Assembly (NCBI GenBank): GCA_013397075.1
Contig: VWZS01002579.1
Span: 124,001 to 188,000 of the forward strand
Reading direction: 5' to 3'
DNA: 64,000 nucleotides
Source: Rhabdornis inornatus
Taxonomy: Eukaryota > Chordata > Aves > Passeriformes > Rhabdornithidae
Positions 49,001 to 59,600 of the stretch are shown here, piece by piece. The notes under the pieces were generated by a model. The model was not told the origin of the DNA and did no database searches. It saw only the letters and a list, made by a program, of their open reading frames with translations. Position numbers and translations under genes: made by a program. Position 1 is the stretch's first letter, and each line of letters begins with the position of its first letter.

Positions 49001-50013
49001 TCTGGTAGCACAGTCCCAATTCTCCTTTCATTTATTCCAGTTGAACAAGTCTGGATTTTGTATTTATCTCCAGCATAAATGAGAAGGGAATTGAGCCTCT
49101 CAGTCTGGGTATTCCTTCAGGCTTATTCAGCCACAAGTAACCCTGGCTGACTTTGAGTTAAATATATTTTGGGGAGCATTGAAATAGTTGTTAAGGGGGC
49201 TGCTGTCTTTGGCTGGTAAGTTCAGCAGAGTCACCAGGTCATGTTATTGGTTGGGTTCCATAGATTAATTCATATGAGGAAGGTGTTCAGTGTCTATATT
49301 TTGCATCCCCCAAAAGCTTCCTATTCCTCGTGTTCAAAATTAAGATGTCAGTGGCACAACTTGAGTGCATGGCACTTGTTGTCTTTCATACATAGAAACT
49401 CAAATTTAACAAACAAATCTCTCCATGCTGAGAAATAGAAATTCATCTGTTGGATTTATCTCTAGACACAAAATAATAGAAATTAGCAATGAAAATATTA
49501 CACTCCAGTAGTGAGTTTTATACCCCACATTCCCTGTACCTTTTGGACAGTTTTCTAAGCAGTGGGTGCTGGAGGCATGGTGATTGTGAAATGTGTTATC
49601 TGTTGGAGTTATTAAACAGCCATAGCTTGAACTGAAAGCAGAAATCCACATTTAAGTGAACACCCAACCCAAAATCTCTGTTCATTTCTGATTAAGGCCA
49701 GAGTAAAGTCTCACAGAAATCTGAATTCTTCCTGTGTAACCCTGGGCTGGTGCAGCTGATGATGTGTATGGTTTTATTTGAAGGCTTTGTAAGGGTGGTG
49801 CCCTCACAGCTGATACTTGGTGCCCTGTACAATTAGACTGTGGGTATTTGGTGTCCTGTTACATCCTCTCTCTGACTTGTGTTCTTTCTCTGTGTTTCAG
49901 GACGAGTTGGGCTATGGAAAGACATCTTCACTGTTTCAATGAATGAGAAATTTGATTTAGTTTATAAACAGAAGATGGGAAAATGTGACCTCACATTCGA
50001 TTTTTATTTATAA
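24904..50013 (+). CDS. SULT4A1: SULT4A1, sulfotransferase family 4A member 1 (7 exons, complete CDS)
   Basis: Brain-enriched, highly conserved member of the cytosolic sulfotransferase fold, with little or no demonstrated classical sulfonation activity. The CDS joins 24904-25072, 41199-41329, 42736-42816, 42922-43048, 45000-45094, 46528-46666 and 49901-50013. That is 855 nt, 284 codons plus TAA, with every intron GT-AG and phases consistent. Motifs seen: the PAPS 5'-phosphosulfate loop TYPKSG (residues 52-57, Lys55), catalytic-type His in KSHLP (His111), the 3'-phosphate-binding Arg133 and Ser141 in RNPKDLVVS, an atypical GRGRVGLWKDIFT end motif (246-258), and the dimer motif KxxxTVxxxE (254-263). 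The Thr8-Pro and Thr11-Pro sites, described in the human protein as Pin1/kinase sites, are present. Compared with human (from memory) there are roughly 15-20 substitutions, including S59G beside the PAPS loop. The start was chosen by the conserved MAESEAETPSTP N-terminus. No truncation is seen. Confidence 0.98.
25112..25156 (+). repeat. CTC/CTT polypyrimidine tract in intron 1
   Basis: About 45 bp of almost pure C/T triplets (one G) begin 40 bp downstream of the exon 1 donor. It could bind pyrimidine-tract proteins in the nascent transcript, but that is inference. Confidence 0.85.
25252..25705. repeat. Minisatellite of a 20-bp unit, about 20 copies, in SULT4A1 intron 1
   Basis: The consensus unit is GGATGGTACCCTGTATCCGG. 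The 5' third and the last four units keep an exact 20-bp register, while the middle (about 25370-25620) is scrambled by insertions and partial units. Because 20 is not a multiple of 3, each strand reads the unit in three frames in turn and stays open, giving illusory proteins with a 20-residue period (such as PCIRGWCPVSGDG). These are not genes. Confidence 0.96.
26212..26314 (+). other. Candidate alternative (poison) exon in SULT4A1 intron 1
   Basis: A 103-nt segment bounded by a strong pyrimidine-rich acceptor (CTGTCCTCTCTGTTTCCAAG, ending 26211) and a near-consensus donor (GTAAGT, from 26315). Spliced from exon 1 it continues the reading frame without a stop for 34 codons (including NYYECSAACKGIDNMG). 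As 103 is not a multiple of 3, joining it to exon 2 shifts frame and meets TGA 17 codons later. No known protein domain is recognised. It could be a real regulated exon, a species-specific cryptic exon or chance. Confidence 0.3.
26320..32500 (+). other. SULT4A1 intron 1, central part
   Basis: AT-rich intronic sequence with no recognised transposon, exon or RNA gene. Open frames of 60-95 codons on both strands show no family resemblance. Confidence 0.6.
32506..32848 (-). mobile_element. CR1 LINE internal fragment, inverted twin of 9605-9912
   Basis: CR1 ORF2-end sequence on the minus strand, lacking both the upstream ORF and the 3' tail. Positions 32536-32843 are the reverse complement of 9605-9912 with a single substitution in 308 bp by eye (C for T in the CTGGAG[T/C]GTGTCC block) and no gaps. 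Beyond 32536 the similarity to the CR1 consensus continues briefly (GGGTCGGGCTCTTCT), then stops. Confidence 0.88.
33105..33500 (-). mobile_element. Probable solo LTR, minus strand
   Basis: On the minus strand a TATAAAA (33226-33220) is followed about 60 bp later by AATAAA (33162-33157) inside CCAATAAAGACCTAC, the usual U3/R/U5 arrangement of a retroviral LTR. The upstream U3-like stretch includes an ATTGG/CCAAT motif. The look is that of passerine ERV LTRs, but I cannot name a family. Terminal TG/CA and target duplications were not resolved, so the ends are approximate. No retroviral coding sequence is seen nearby. Confidence 0.45.
33505..41198 (+). other. SULT4A1 intron 1, 3' part
   Basis: No exon or RNA gene recognised. 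Simple sequence at 36450-36475 is (ATTTTT)n. The intron ends in TTCATGCAG before exon 2, after a moderately pyrimidine-rich tract. Confidence 0.6.
41199..41329 (+). CDS. SULT4A1: SULT4A1 coding exon 2
   Basis: Completes Gly57 and runs to Lys100, in phase 0 at its 3' end, with donor GTACAA. It encodes the rest of the PAPS loop and the following helix. Residue 59 is Gly (GGC) where I recall Ser in human, giving TYPKSGTGLLQ. Confidence 0.98.
42310..42354. repeat. 18-bp tandem repeat, 2.5 copies
   Basis: GAGGATAAAATAAAATGC at 42310-42327 and 42328-42345, followed by a partial copy (AAGGATAAA). It lies in SULT4A1 intron 2, about 380 bp before exon 3. Confidence 0.93.
42736..42816 (+). CDS. SULT4A1: SULT4A1 coding exon 3
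   Basis: 27 codons in phase 0 at both ends (residues 101-127), acceptor CTGTTTTAG and donor GTGAAA. It carries the catalytic-type His111 in the KSHLP motif. Confidence 0.98.
42922..43048 (+). CDS. SULT4A1: SULT4A1 coding exon 4
   Basis: Residues 128-169 plus the first base of Leu170, donor GTAAGG. It carries the 3'-phosphate-binding residues Arg133 and Ser141. It is separated from exon 3 by an intron of only 105 bp. Retention of that intron would hit TAA nine codons in. Confidence 0.98.
45000..45094 (+). CDS. SULT4A1: SULT4A1 coding exon 5
   Basis: Residues 170-201, acceptor TTTTTGTAG and donor GTAGGT. It contains the conserved YGSWFEHV and FLKYEDM segments of the sulfotransferase fold. His186 and Ala189 replace Arg and Ser of human (from memory). 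Confidence 0.98.
46528..46666 (+). CDS. SULT4A1: SULT4A1 coding exon 6
   Basis: Residues 202-247 plus the first base of Gly248, acceptor CTCTTACAG and donor GTATGT. This exon holds most of the substitutions relative to human, in the ...DKAQLESMVEHCHQLIDQ... helix region. Unspliced readthrough would add 20 residues before a stop (to 46743). Confidence 0.98.
46667..49900 (+). other. SULT4A1 intron 6
   Basis: 3.2-kb AT-rich intron without recognised transposon or coding sequence. I recall a reported human transcript with a pseudo-exon between exons 6 and 7. I did not identify a convincing counterpart here. Confidence 0.6.
49901..50013 (+). CDS. SULT4A1: SULT4A1 coding exon 7 and stop
   Basis: Residues 248-284 and TAA, acceptor TGTGTTTCAG. 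It encodes the PAPS/dimer C-terminal segment GRVGLWKDIFTVSMNE and the end CDLTFDFYL, which I recall as unchanged from human. Confidence 0.98.
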
Positions 50014-51550
50014 GAAATGCATGCATATGATATCCAGATATAGCTAGAAGTGCTTTATGCATTCATTTATTACCTGCTGGACAAACTACTGTAGCTATTA
50101 TGTGTAATAAGATTTAAAGAAAGAAAAACAATCTAAGTAAACCATATAAGATGCAATTATCTTTGATCCTGAACAGCTGTTTATCATCTAGTATTTAAGT
50201 CCTTTGTCTACATGCAAGAACTTCCCAGACAATACTAGAACATTCAGCTGTTATGGAATGTATTATATACGTATAAGGTATGTATCATATATGCAACTAG
50301 AATGTACACCTTTTCAGCCCCACATTGATTATTTAATGTGTTTTATAAAAGCTTGTCACTAGAACCTAAATAAACATCCGTAAACCAAATAAAAATTTAT
50401 TTCTGAGGGAAACAAGTAACAGGCCAAAACAGTATGCTAGAATGATCTCAGGGGTTAATTGTCACATTTATTTTTATAGCAGGTATAATCAAGTATAAAT
50501 AAATCCCATTCCAAAATAGGAACTGACCCAGGTGGGGTTCACATTAGGTTCTGCACACCCTTATCTGTGTGATTGGAGTAGGTTCTATGCACTGGCACAC
50601 TCTGTGAGACAGGGCTTGTGATTTACAGCTCTGGTTTTCAGCCCGGTCCCAAATCCCACCCATGCCTCTATGGAGAAAGCTCAGAGCTGGCTTCCTGATG
50701 GAGGCAGTTCAGCTCCATGCCCAGGGACAGCAGATAGAAGATTCTTAAGCCCTCAGCTCTAAGTCACTCCCTCAAAATGGGGCTTAAAAGCCAGGAACCT
50801 GGTGCAGGGATTTTCCTGAAGAATCAGTCTGCAGCCCATATCACTCTGCAGTGTGAATTTCTCCCTTTGGGGGCAGCCCCAGGAGCTAAGGTGCTGTGTA
50901 AGCTCCAGTTCCACTAAAAGGTGAGGGCACTGTTTATGGGCTGTTCTGCTGGACTCCACCAGACCTAAGGGGAAGATCTGTGCCAGTGTAAAGCAGGCAA
51001 AGGGAACTGCAGCATCCGAGGAAGAGAGGTGATGGATATGCCAGCAGGTGGGAGTATTGCACAAATATCCATGCACAATAAATTCCAGGAATTGTTAGCC
51101 ATGACTGATCTGGATTATAATCAGGATTCAAGTTTATTTATCTTATCTTTTTTTAGTCTTTACACAAACAGCCTGAAGCAGGCTACTATCACTACAGAAC
51201 TCTCCCAAATTATTTTATTGTTCCATGATGTAATGACATCTATGCTTTTTAGGTTCTCAGCTGCAGGAGGCCCATTTTCGCTAGTCAAATGTTCAGGCTC
51301 ACCAAAAACTGTGAGGAAGGACTAGTTTTTAGTGTTTCAGTTCTGTTGGGAAATTGTCAGTTCAGCACTGGCAAGTGGTGTAGCATGATGTGGCTTGACA
51401 GCACTTTTCCTTGTATATTTGTGAGTGAAAATGCTTTCAGTGAAATTTTATTTCTATTTTTATATTTTTAGTACTGTATGAATATTAAGCACTACACATT
51501 ATTCTTCTGTGCTTGCTTGCTTATTGAATAAAAGATGTGTTCTGTGCCTT
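50014..51550 (+). other. SULT4A1 3' UTR (probable extent)
   Basis: Begins directly after the TAA. It contains two proximal AATAAA hexamers (50369-50374 and 50388-50393) and a distal AATAAA (51527-51532) followed by a GT-rich stretch (GATGTGTTCTGTGCCTTGTG), the best-formed polyadenylation site. Use of the distal site gives a 3' UTR of about 1.5 kb, in keeping with a long neuronal 3' UTR. Confidence 0.6.
50369..50393 (+). terminator. Proximal polyadenylation signals of SULT4A1
   Basis: Two AATAAA hexamers 19 bp apart. The flanking sequence lacks an obvious GT-rich downstream element, so use of this pair may be weak or tissue-specific. Confidence 0.45.
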
Positions 51551-51555
51551 GTGGC
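51527..51555 (+). terminator. Distal polyadenylation signal of SULT4A1
   Basis: AATAAA followed within 20 bp by a T/G-rich element. This is the canonical arrangement and the likely main 3' end. Confidence 0.6.
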
Positions 51556-51559
51556 TGCT

Positions 51560-54500
51560 CATTTTCTAGACCTCTCACTCAGGCCAGGTGGTCTTTGCAG
51601 GCAAACTACAACAAACTGAGGAACTCAGGAGAAGGAGAATTCCCTCTTGCTGCAGAGAAAGACAAAATACCCCCACAGTTCCTGCAGATTAGAGTCAGAA
51701 GAAAATTTCATTAGCACAAAAAATCTACTTAAGTCACTTAATCCTGAGGATGTACAAGCAATACAACCTAACATTTCTGAAGGCACCAGGGAATCCTGCT
51801 TGGGTTCCCAGAGCCACTTTGTTGCAGCCCATGCCCAAAAGCCAGGGATGTCCCACAGCCACATTCCTAACAGCCAGGTCCACCCTTATGCCATTGCCTG
51901 TGCAGAGGGCCACCAGCTGCCAGGCCACTAAACCTGTGCTGAAATTCTGCCTTTGGATCTCTGGTACTTGAAAGCATTTGAGTTTTTCTATAAAAATCCA
52001 GGGGTAGTAAGCTCCTTCCTCTTTTTGGCAACTTCTTGACAATTTTTTTTTTTTTTGCTCCTCAATATTCGTTTGGCAAGCTGCTTCTGCTGAGGGAACT
52101 GCTGCAAAGTTTGTGCCCTGTCCAGATTTGTCAGAGTCCTGAAGCATCAAGTGTTTATTGTATGGAAGTTGGGCAGGACAGAGGACAGAAAAGAAAGCTG
52201 AGGAATTACCAGTAAAGGTTCTCAGCGCTTTTGTATAAGCCTCACAACACAACATGGCACCAACAGTCCTGGCAATAATTATAAAGATGTATAGGCTTGA
52301 GTCACCATTATAACAAACCATCCAGCCTTGCCTGGGCTATAAATAACACCACTTAGTAGCTACCAGCAAAGGTTTAAAGAGAGGATTAAGGAACCACTTT
52401 TAATGTTTCAATAAAAAAAAAAAAAAGAAAAAAAAGAAAAAGAAAAAAGAAAAAGAAAAGGGTTAAACAGAGATAAAAAAAATTCCAAACCCAGTGAGCA
52501 CACCTGTGGGAGGGGCACAGTACAGAAATGATGATGTGTAATCTCACTGCATAATCCATGTGATTTCTTTACTGCAGGATCTGCAGACTGGTGTCCTCTA
52601 GTGTTTGAATCATAAACCATGTGCAGATGAGTATTTTCTGCTACCTGTCATAGTATGTGTCACACAGAACAGAAATGCATCCAATAACCAGCTTTGTTCT
52701 GGCAATGGAGAGAGAATCAGCAAAAATGAGCATTTTGTCAAAATAGAACATACCCAGATTTCAGCTTAATGAGGTTTAGACCTCAAGTGCCAAGTCACAC
52801 TCCAGTACAAACTGCTGGTTTAGCTTCAGAGAGTGGCAAGGAAATAAAGAAAACTGATGCCACTGCACTCTGGTCTATCAGCTTAAAAATCACCCCTCTT
52901 AAAGATGGGAGAGTGATAGCAAATTCTATAGGCAGACTGGAACAACTCCTCCTTACAGATCTCAGGCTTGGCTCCCACTTGGGTGCATGTAACAGGCAAT
53001 GTCCTTCCAACAATCAGAGCTGTGTGGTCTTTAAAAACGAATGTGAGAAAAATTTACAAAAATGCAGGGCAAGTCTTTGTGCTTTAGAACCCTGACATGT
53101 CAGAATAACTATTATCAGCACAGGACTCCTTACCATAAGTTGGTTTTAAAAAGGGTTAAGAGCTAATGCAGGAACATTAGGTTCTTTTGGTGAGCTGTAC
53201 TGTGCATGATTTTTCTGGATTTTGCTGCTTCATCCACGGGCAAAATTGTAAAGCCATGCAACAACTTTTGCTGGAGTTCTCTCTGTGCACAGATGATAAG
53301 CCCTGGCAATGCAAGCTCGAGGAGTTTGAGAAGCTGCCACCTCCAGCTGTCCCTGCTGCCTCTCTGCCAGGAATGGCCACCACAGAGGAGAGACAGCAGA
53401 AGCAAATGTGTGCTGGTTCCTCAGCTGCTGTAATTTACAGGCTGACATTAACTTGAACTGACGTGCATGGTGGTGTCAGATAATGGGCTGTGCCAAGAGC
53501 CAGAGCATGTCCTCAGGTGCTGCCCTGGGTCAGAGGTGTCCTGCCAGGTCCTTGTCTGAGCTCCTCTGCACCAGCCCTGCAACTGGCTGGAGGTCTCTGC
53601 AGAATTCTCTATCCAGTTACAAAAGTACCACCTAGACCCATGAAGAGGAAGGTAAAGAAGAAAGAAACCTCCGCACTAAAACCTCCATCTTGCCTTCTAT
53701 ATATTAATGTCTTCTAAAACCTTACATTCTAAATTTTCCACTATGTGATATTACACACTTCCATTCAAACTACACACCCATAATCCCAGTTCTATCACGC
53801 AGTTTTGGAAGCCTTCTCCACGGCCTCTGGTCAAAAGCAGTGTTTTCCTGAGGGTCAGTGCCTGTCAGCACAGAAAGTCTAAAATTCCCAGTTTCCAGGG
53901 TTCCAACAGGTCTCTGAGTTTCACCTGCAAAATATTTTCTGTGAAGGTGGAACCATGTCCTTGAGCAAGAAGAAGAGACAGATCCACTCTGCCACATGGC
54001 ATGTTTTAACTAAAACCTGCTTTTGGGAGGAGTGCTGTTTTGTAGGAGGGAGTGCTGCAGTGTGTGACAGCACACAAGATGAAGAAAGAAAGGCAGCATA
54101 GACTGCTCAGACTGATCCCAGTCACAGGCACTAATGTGCAGACTGGCTTGATGTGTGTGGTACGAGTGATATTCAAAGTAACTGCCACCCAGACATTAAA
54201 TCCACTGTCACCAACTCTGTCACATACTCAGCTCTTGCCAGCACTGAGCATAAGATGACAATTTAATCCTTGCAGCTGGTGTTACAGTGTGTGAAGACTG
54301 CAGCCCTTGCAGGCCTTGCATCTGCTTCCTCTCTGCTTTGGAGGAGAGTCACCCACAAAACATGGGAGAGCTCTAATGACTTAGAAAAAGTGAACCAATT
54401 GGAACAAAACAAGAACTAAGGAGAATTATTAGATTTCAAGCTCCACTGGGAAGACAGCTCTTTTGTTTCAAAAGGAAAAAAAAAAATTCCCAGGTACCAC

Positions 54501-56540
54501 TCTTGTTTTCCTCTGCACCTTATTCTGCATCCTCCCCCCTCCCAAAGGCAGTTCTAACCCTACAGAAACAGATAATCCTGGAAATGCTGCAGGAGACTTT
54601 CAGTAGCTGGGATTGCTACCACTCCACAGCTGGTCGGATTTAAACTCACAAAGAAAGACCCACAGTGGGTGTCCAGTTTCAGTTTTTAACCACCCTGCTC
54701 CAGCCACACATGCTGAGGGGCTGGTGTCTCTTAGCATCCAGACCCTTTCAGACACATTCCTTGCTCTCTCCTCAGTAAATGCCAGTGAGATTAGAGGCTA
54801 AAATAGTTCTGATTTGTTTTTAGTAATAAGTATCTATATAAGCCTGTGTACTCTAAACAGGATGAAAAAGGAATATAAGCAAAAATATGGCATGGGTCAA
54901 TTCAAGTTGTAAACATTTAGGTTTTAACCATGCAAGTATGGATCATTTGGTCACTCTTTTACTGAGTAATCTGCAGTTATTTTCATGAACTCTTTGAAAT
55001 AAAAAATAATTTCAAAACTGTTCTTTTTCTCTAGCAGTATGTTGCTATGTACAGCCATTGCATTTCTGTGGTTCTACACACAGATCCTTCTGCTCAAGTT
55101 ATTGTCTCTGAGAACTATCACTGAATTCAAAGGGACTACATTGAAGGTAGGCTACAAACACAAATATTTGTGGGAAACAAAGTTTTAATGTGCCCTGTAG
55201 GACATTAGTCTGTAGCAAGAACTACTAAAATACTGAATTTGTTCACAGGTGTTTGAAAACAGCATTATCATTTGGTTGCTGATGCACAGCCAGTGTATCT
55301 GGGTCCTGCAAGACACTGCATTTTTTTCCAGAAAGTGGCTACAGTATAGTTTTCAAGTAATCTTCCTCAATCTATTAAACAGTACACCAAAGCTTAGGGA
55401 CAGACATAGAATAAAGCCTTATTTTTCTTTTTTCATGTTAGACTGCAGTAATTTATATAGTCCTTTAGAATGACCAGGAGGTCATCCCTAACTGCCCCTG
55501 ATGAAGAAGAATCTGGTTTATGCGTGGTTTAATCCACAGTTCTGCTTGACAGGAGTTCTTTCATGTTTCCACTGAAGTACCTGAAACAGAAATCTTTTAT
55601 AGCTCAGGACCTTTATAGGCCAGCAGTCTGTCCCTGCAGCCCAGTTTAGAGCATGTCCTGATAATCAGAATGACCTGCTCCACACCCAGAGGTGCCAGGG
55701 CAGACCAGGGGGCAGCCTGTGTGCTACTGAACCTCCTTATGTGATGTGTTGTGGGTTGGCTTTCACTTTGCCAGTATTTCTGCCTTTGGGACACAAAATT
55801 ACTTAGTCACTATTTCCAAAATTCTCTTTTTCTCTAAAATAAAAGGCACTTTCTGTGGGTTATTTCAGTCTGCTGCATTACTGGGCAGGTCTCTTGGGGG
55901 TGGTTTTTCCAAACAAATGACATGTGCTGGAATCCAGGAAACTCACACAGGGACAGGTGACATGTCAGAGAGGATAGGGTATCTGTAGGATTGCTCACTC
56001 TTTCTAGAGAGTGCTGTCACGTTTATTTGCTCCCATTTTGTATGTTCCATAAAGCAAGTGCTACTGTGGTTTTCCTTGCATTGTATGAAGTGAGGAGGAA
56101 ACTTCTTTGGTCATCCTCTGAGTAGGGCAAAGGCTGGCTGTAAATAATTGATATTTCTAGAACGAGCCTTTTCCCCTCAAGCCATGAAACAGGGAAAAGT
56201 AGCAACTGCAGACTGAGAACACATGGATTAAGGATTTCATAATTGGAGTTAGTGAGGTGTGAAGAGGAAGGCAGCAAGGAGACACCATCTATAATGTGGA
56301 TAGTCTGATTTACACATCAGAATTTTTCCTCTGGCTGGTGAACACCGGCAAAGATGCTGCCTGCTTCCAATACACAGCTCCAGGAAGAGTTGGGAGGTGG
56401 GAATGGTTTTGCAGGAAACTCCTGCTTCACCCAGCGTTTGGATTTCAGGGTGACTTGCCCTGTGTGTCTGTGGTACGTGTAGGGGTGCACAGTGAGGGGA
56501 AAGAAAGCAGTGTGAGAAACCACCCTGCAGATCCCAAAAT
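51560..56540. other. Downstream intergenic DNA, no gene recognised
   Basis: Contains the A/G-rich tract at 52413-52460 and a T-run near 52042-52056. Open frames, including a 195-codon minus-strand frame (51734-52321), resemble no protein I know and show no splice structure. Confidence 0.5.
52413..52460. repeat. A-rich (AnG) low-complexity tract
   Basis: 48 bp of A runs punctuated by single G. Probably a degenerating poly(A). Confidence 0.9.
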
Positions 56541-56545
56541 CAAAT

Positions 56546-56592
56546 AGGAGGAGGAGGAGGAGGAGGAGGTGGAAGATGATGATGATGATGAA

Positions 56593-56658
<66 letters not shown>
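56546..56658. repeat. Compound microsatellite (AGG)8 then (GAT)28
   Basis: (AGG)8 at 56546-56569, a 5-bp linker, then 28 GAT triplets at 56575-56658 interrupted once by GAA (56590-56592). It creates poly-Asp (plus strand) and poly-Ser (minus strand) frames that should not be called as proteins. Confidence 0.97.
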
Positions 56659-56659
<1 letters not shown>

Positions 56660-56664
56660 CACCT

Positions 56665-59600
56665 GCATACCCATGGGGAAGCAGGGATTTCACTGCAGCC
56701 ATGGAGGGGACCATGGTGGGGCAGACACAACTCTGGACCCACATTTTGCTAACCTCCAGGTAGCCATGGCCTGGAGGAAGCTGCTCTGTGCTGGAGAAGA
56801 TTCCTGGCAGGAGCTGTGGCCCTTGGAGGGGAGCCCACAGGAGCTCTCTGTGAAGGACTCAAGCCACTGGGAAGGACACACACTGGAGCAGGGGAAAAGT
56901 GTGAGGGGGAAGGAGTGGCACAGAGACCTTCTACATTTCTGTCTAAGCTGGCCAGAAATACAGCATTTGCAAGATTCATCCATCTTTTAGCTCTAGTGAA
57001 ACATGGCTCAGTGCAGGAGCTACGCATACAGACACTTGGGAAACTCTTATCAATTAAATTACTGAAATGAGAGCCAAATCTCTTAGTGGCTATAAATGCT
57101 GTAATTCTTCTTAAGATAGGAAAGCAAGCAGAGCTGTTCTGATTTATGATAACTGAGGATCTTGCTCTCACACTAGTAGGAATGTACTTAAAAATATAAG
57201 CAGTGGGTCTGATTTATGACTTTTTATGCAGTGCTGTGAATTCCAAGTAACACATAAATCAGGAGCTATTCAGTGCAGGTAAGTTATTCTTGATTCATGC
57301 ACCGATATTTTGCAGGTATAAAGGCAATGTAAGTGAGAAGAAAACCAGTCTCAGTATTTGATGAAACTCAAATTCTGTTTGCTCTGTACCATTAATTTTG
57401 ACTTCTTACGGACCATGTGCTGTTTCTGAAAGATGTGTGAGAAAGACAAGCTTAGACCTGATGCACATATACTTCAACCAGAAAATGTTTTAGAGTCCAG
57501 AAGAATGCCAGCTGACTCTACAGGAGTGTTTTAGAGCTCCATCCTGATTTTCTGGAGTCAAAGAGAGCTTTGCTAATGACTTCAGCAGCATCAGGATGTG
57601 CTACTACCTACCATATTCCAGTTATAGTCTAGTTATTGAGCCACAGAGCTGCTGCTGCATCTGCTTTTTGGGCAGTCCTTTTACTAACAAATTGATTAAA
57701 ATATATCTGTTGATGCTCTAAAAGGAGCTGAGTAGTACTAAAAGACCTGTGAATTTGCCTCTGGCTGCTCTCTGAATTTCACTGGGCTGGTACAAGCGTC
57801 TGAGGAGGCAACAGCAGAATCATCATGTGTGTGTTTGTCTGAAATATGGTTATTGACTGAAACGTGGGTACTGCCCATATTTATGATGGGGTAGGTCTTG
57901 CAGGCAGAACTGGTTCATTTGAGTTCTTGGTCTCTAAGAAATGGACCCTCCTTGTTCATGGTTTCTCCAGAGCCAAACTTGCACAGATCCCAGTGCCAGT
58001 GTGTGGTGGATTCATTTGTTTATTGATTTTGGGTGAATTTTTTTAGGGTAGGAGACAGAAGGGCTTTTCTACCTATGCAAAATGTGGCACAGTGCTGCAT
58101 TTTCACTGGGTGACTAGTAAGTCTTGCTCTTGTGTTTTCACTTGGCTGCGCAATATCTGCTTTTTCTTTTTTCATCTCTCTTTACCCAGTTGTAATTGAC
58201 TGAGTGGTGAGCTGACCTTGATTGGATGCCACCAATCCTTCCCATTGCTCCCCCTTCTGAGCTGGACAGGGGAGACAAAGGATGGAAAACAACTCAAAGA
58301 CTGCAGAGCTCACAGAATTCCCTGTGCTAACATTTGCTTTCTACACTTTGGTAATTGAATGGCAAGAGCACGGTGCAGTTGACTGGCACGTATCAGAGAG
58401 AGGAGGAAATATGTTGTGCTCTCTGACTGTCACTCAGCTTGGAGAGAAACCAAATTCCTGAGTTTGAATTACATTTATAATAGAGAAAACAAGGTCTTAA
58501 AATATTTCCTTTCAAGTCTGATTGGGTTAACCTTGTAAGTATCACTGGAACTACACTGTGATCCACAGCATAAGAATGTCAAAAGTGTTCAATTTAAAAG
58601 TGTTTCTGTGACTACTGACTATTAAACAGCATGGAAAAGATTGGATGATAGCACCATCACCTGGGTCACCCGTGTTTTGTCAGCACTTAAAACCCTTTAC
58701 ACAGGGGAAAAAGGAAGTGCCTCGTTGTACCTGAATAAGCTTTGGAGCAGTCTGTTGTCTAAAATCAGAAGAAAAATCTTAAGCATCAGGCCTCTGCCAA
58801 GGTTTTGGTCCCTGGGCTCTCAGATTCCTCCCTGGAGCCAAGAGCATTGTTTGCAGAGGCAGCTGGAGCTGGGTCTTTCACGGAGCAGATGCAGATCCCT
58901 TGGCTTTGCCCAGCAGCCCCTCCTGGAGCCACCCTGACACCACTCTGCAAATGCCATGTCTGATTGCTGTTTCCCCACTTAACTCTTGTTTGTACTTGCA
59001 GTGTAGTTCGCTGCAGATTTCCTGGAAAATTAATACTATGTCTTCATGAAACAGAGTAATTAGTGTAATGAGCTTGTGCCTGGTATATGCATTTTTCTCC
59101 CCCAAAACCTTGGAACTCAATATCAACATTTAAAGCAGCTGTGCTGCTTAATAAAATAGCAGGCTTTCTCGACTAAAAGGTGGTGGTTTTAAACATTTTT
59201 AGAGTGCTTTAATGTGCACAGACTTTAAGATAATGGCAGAAAACCTTTCCAGGTATAATTCTGTGGTAAAGGAGTTAGTCTACCACTCCATCCTCCTACT
59301 CTAAACTGCATGCCTGAAAGTGCTGACATAAGAGATAGTATCCAGCACAAGCACAGAAATTGTGACCTCCTCTCATCTGGTCACTGCTGCCAGCAAGAGG
59401 TATCTCAGTCTATTCTTTTATTAGCAAATTAGATCTCATGTCAAAAAATCAGTTTTGTCTCTCTTATTGCTGTGCCAGCCCCACTGCTTCTTTTGGTGTC
59501 CTACACTCTGTTGTATTCTCATAACCAGGGGAGCCCATGGGCAGGGTGCAGGCTGCAGAAGAACTCAGTGCCTTGCACACCCCTGCCAAGCCATCACACT

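Noticed and set aside
51734..52321. 195-codon minus-strand frame downstream of SULT4A1
   Set aside because: No family resemblance or splice context. It crosses a T-run that yields poly-Lys. A chance frame is most likely, though a lineage-specific transcript cannot be excluded.
56445..56763. Poly-Asp and poly-Ser proteins
   Set aside because: Translation of a GAT/AGG microsatellite.
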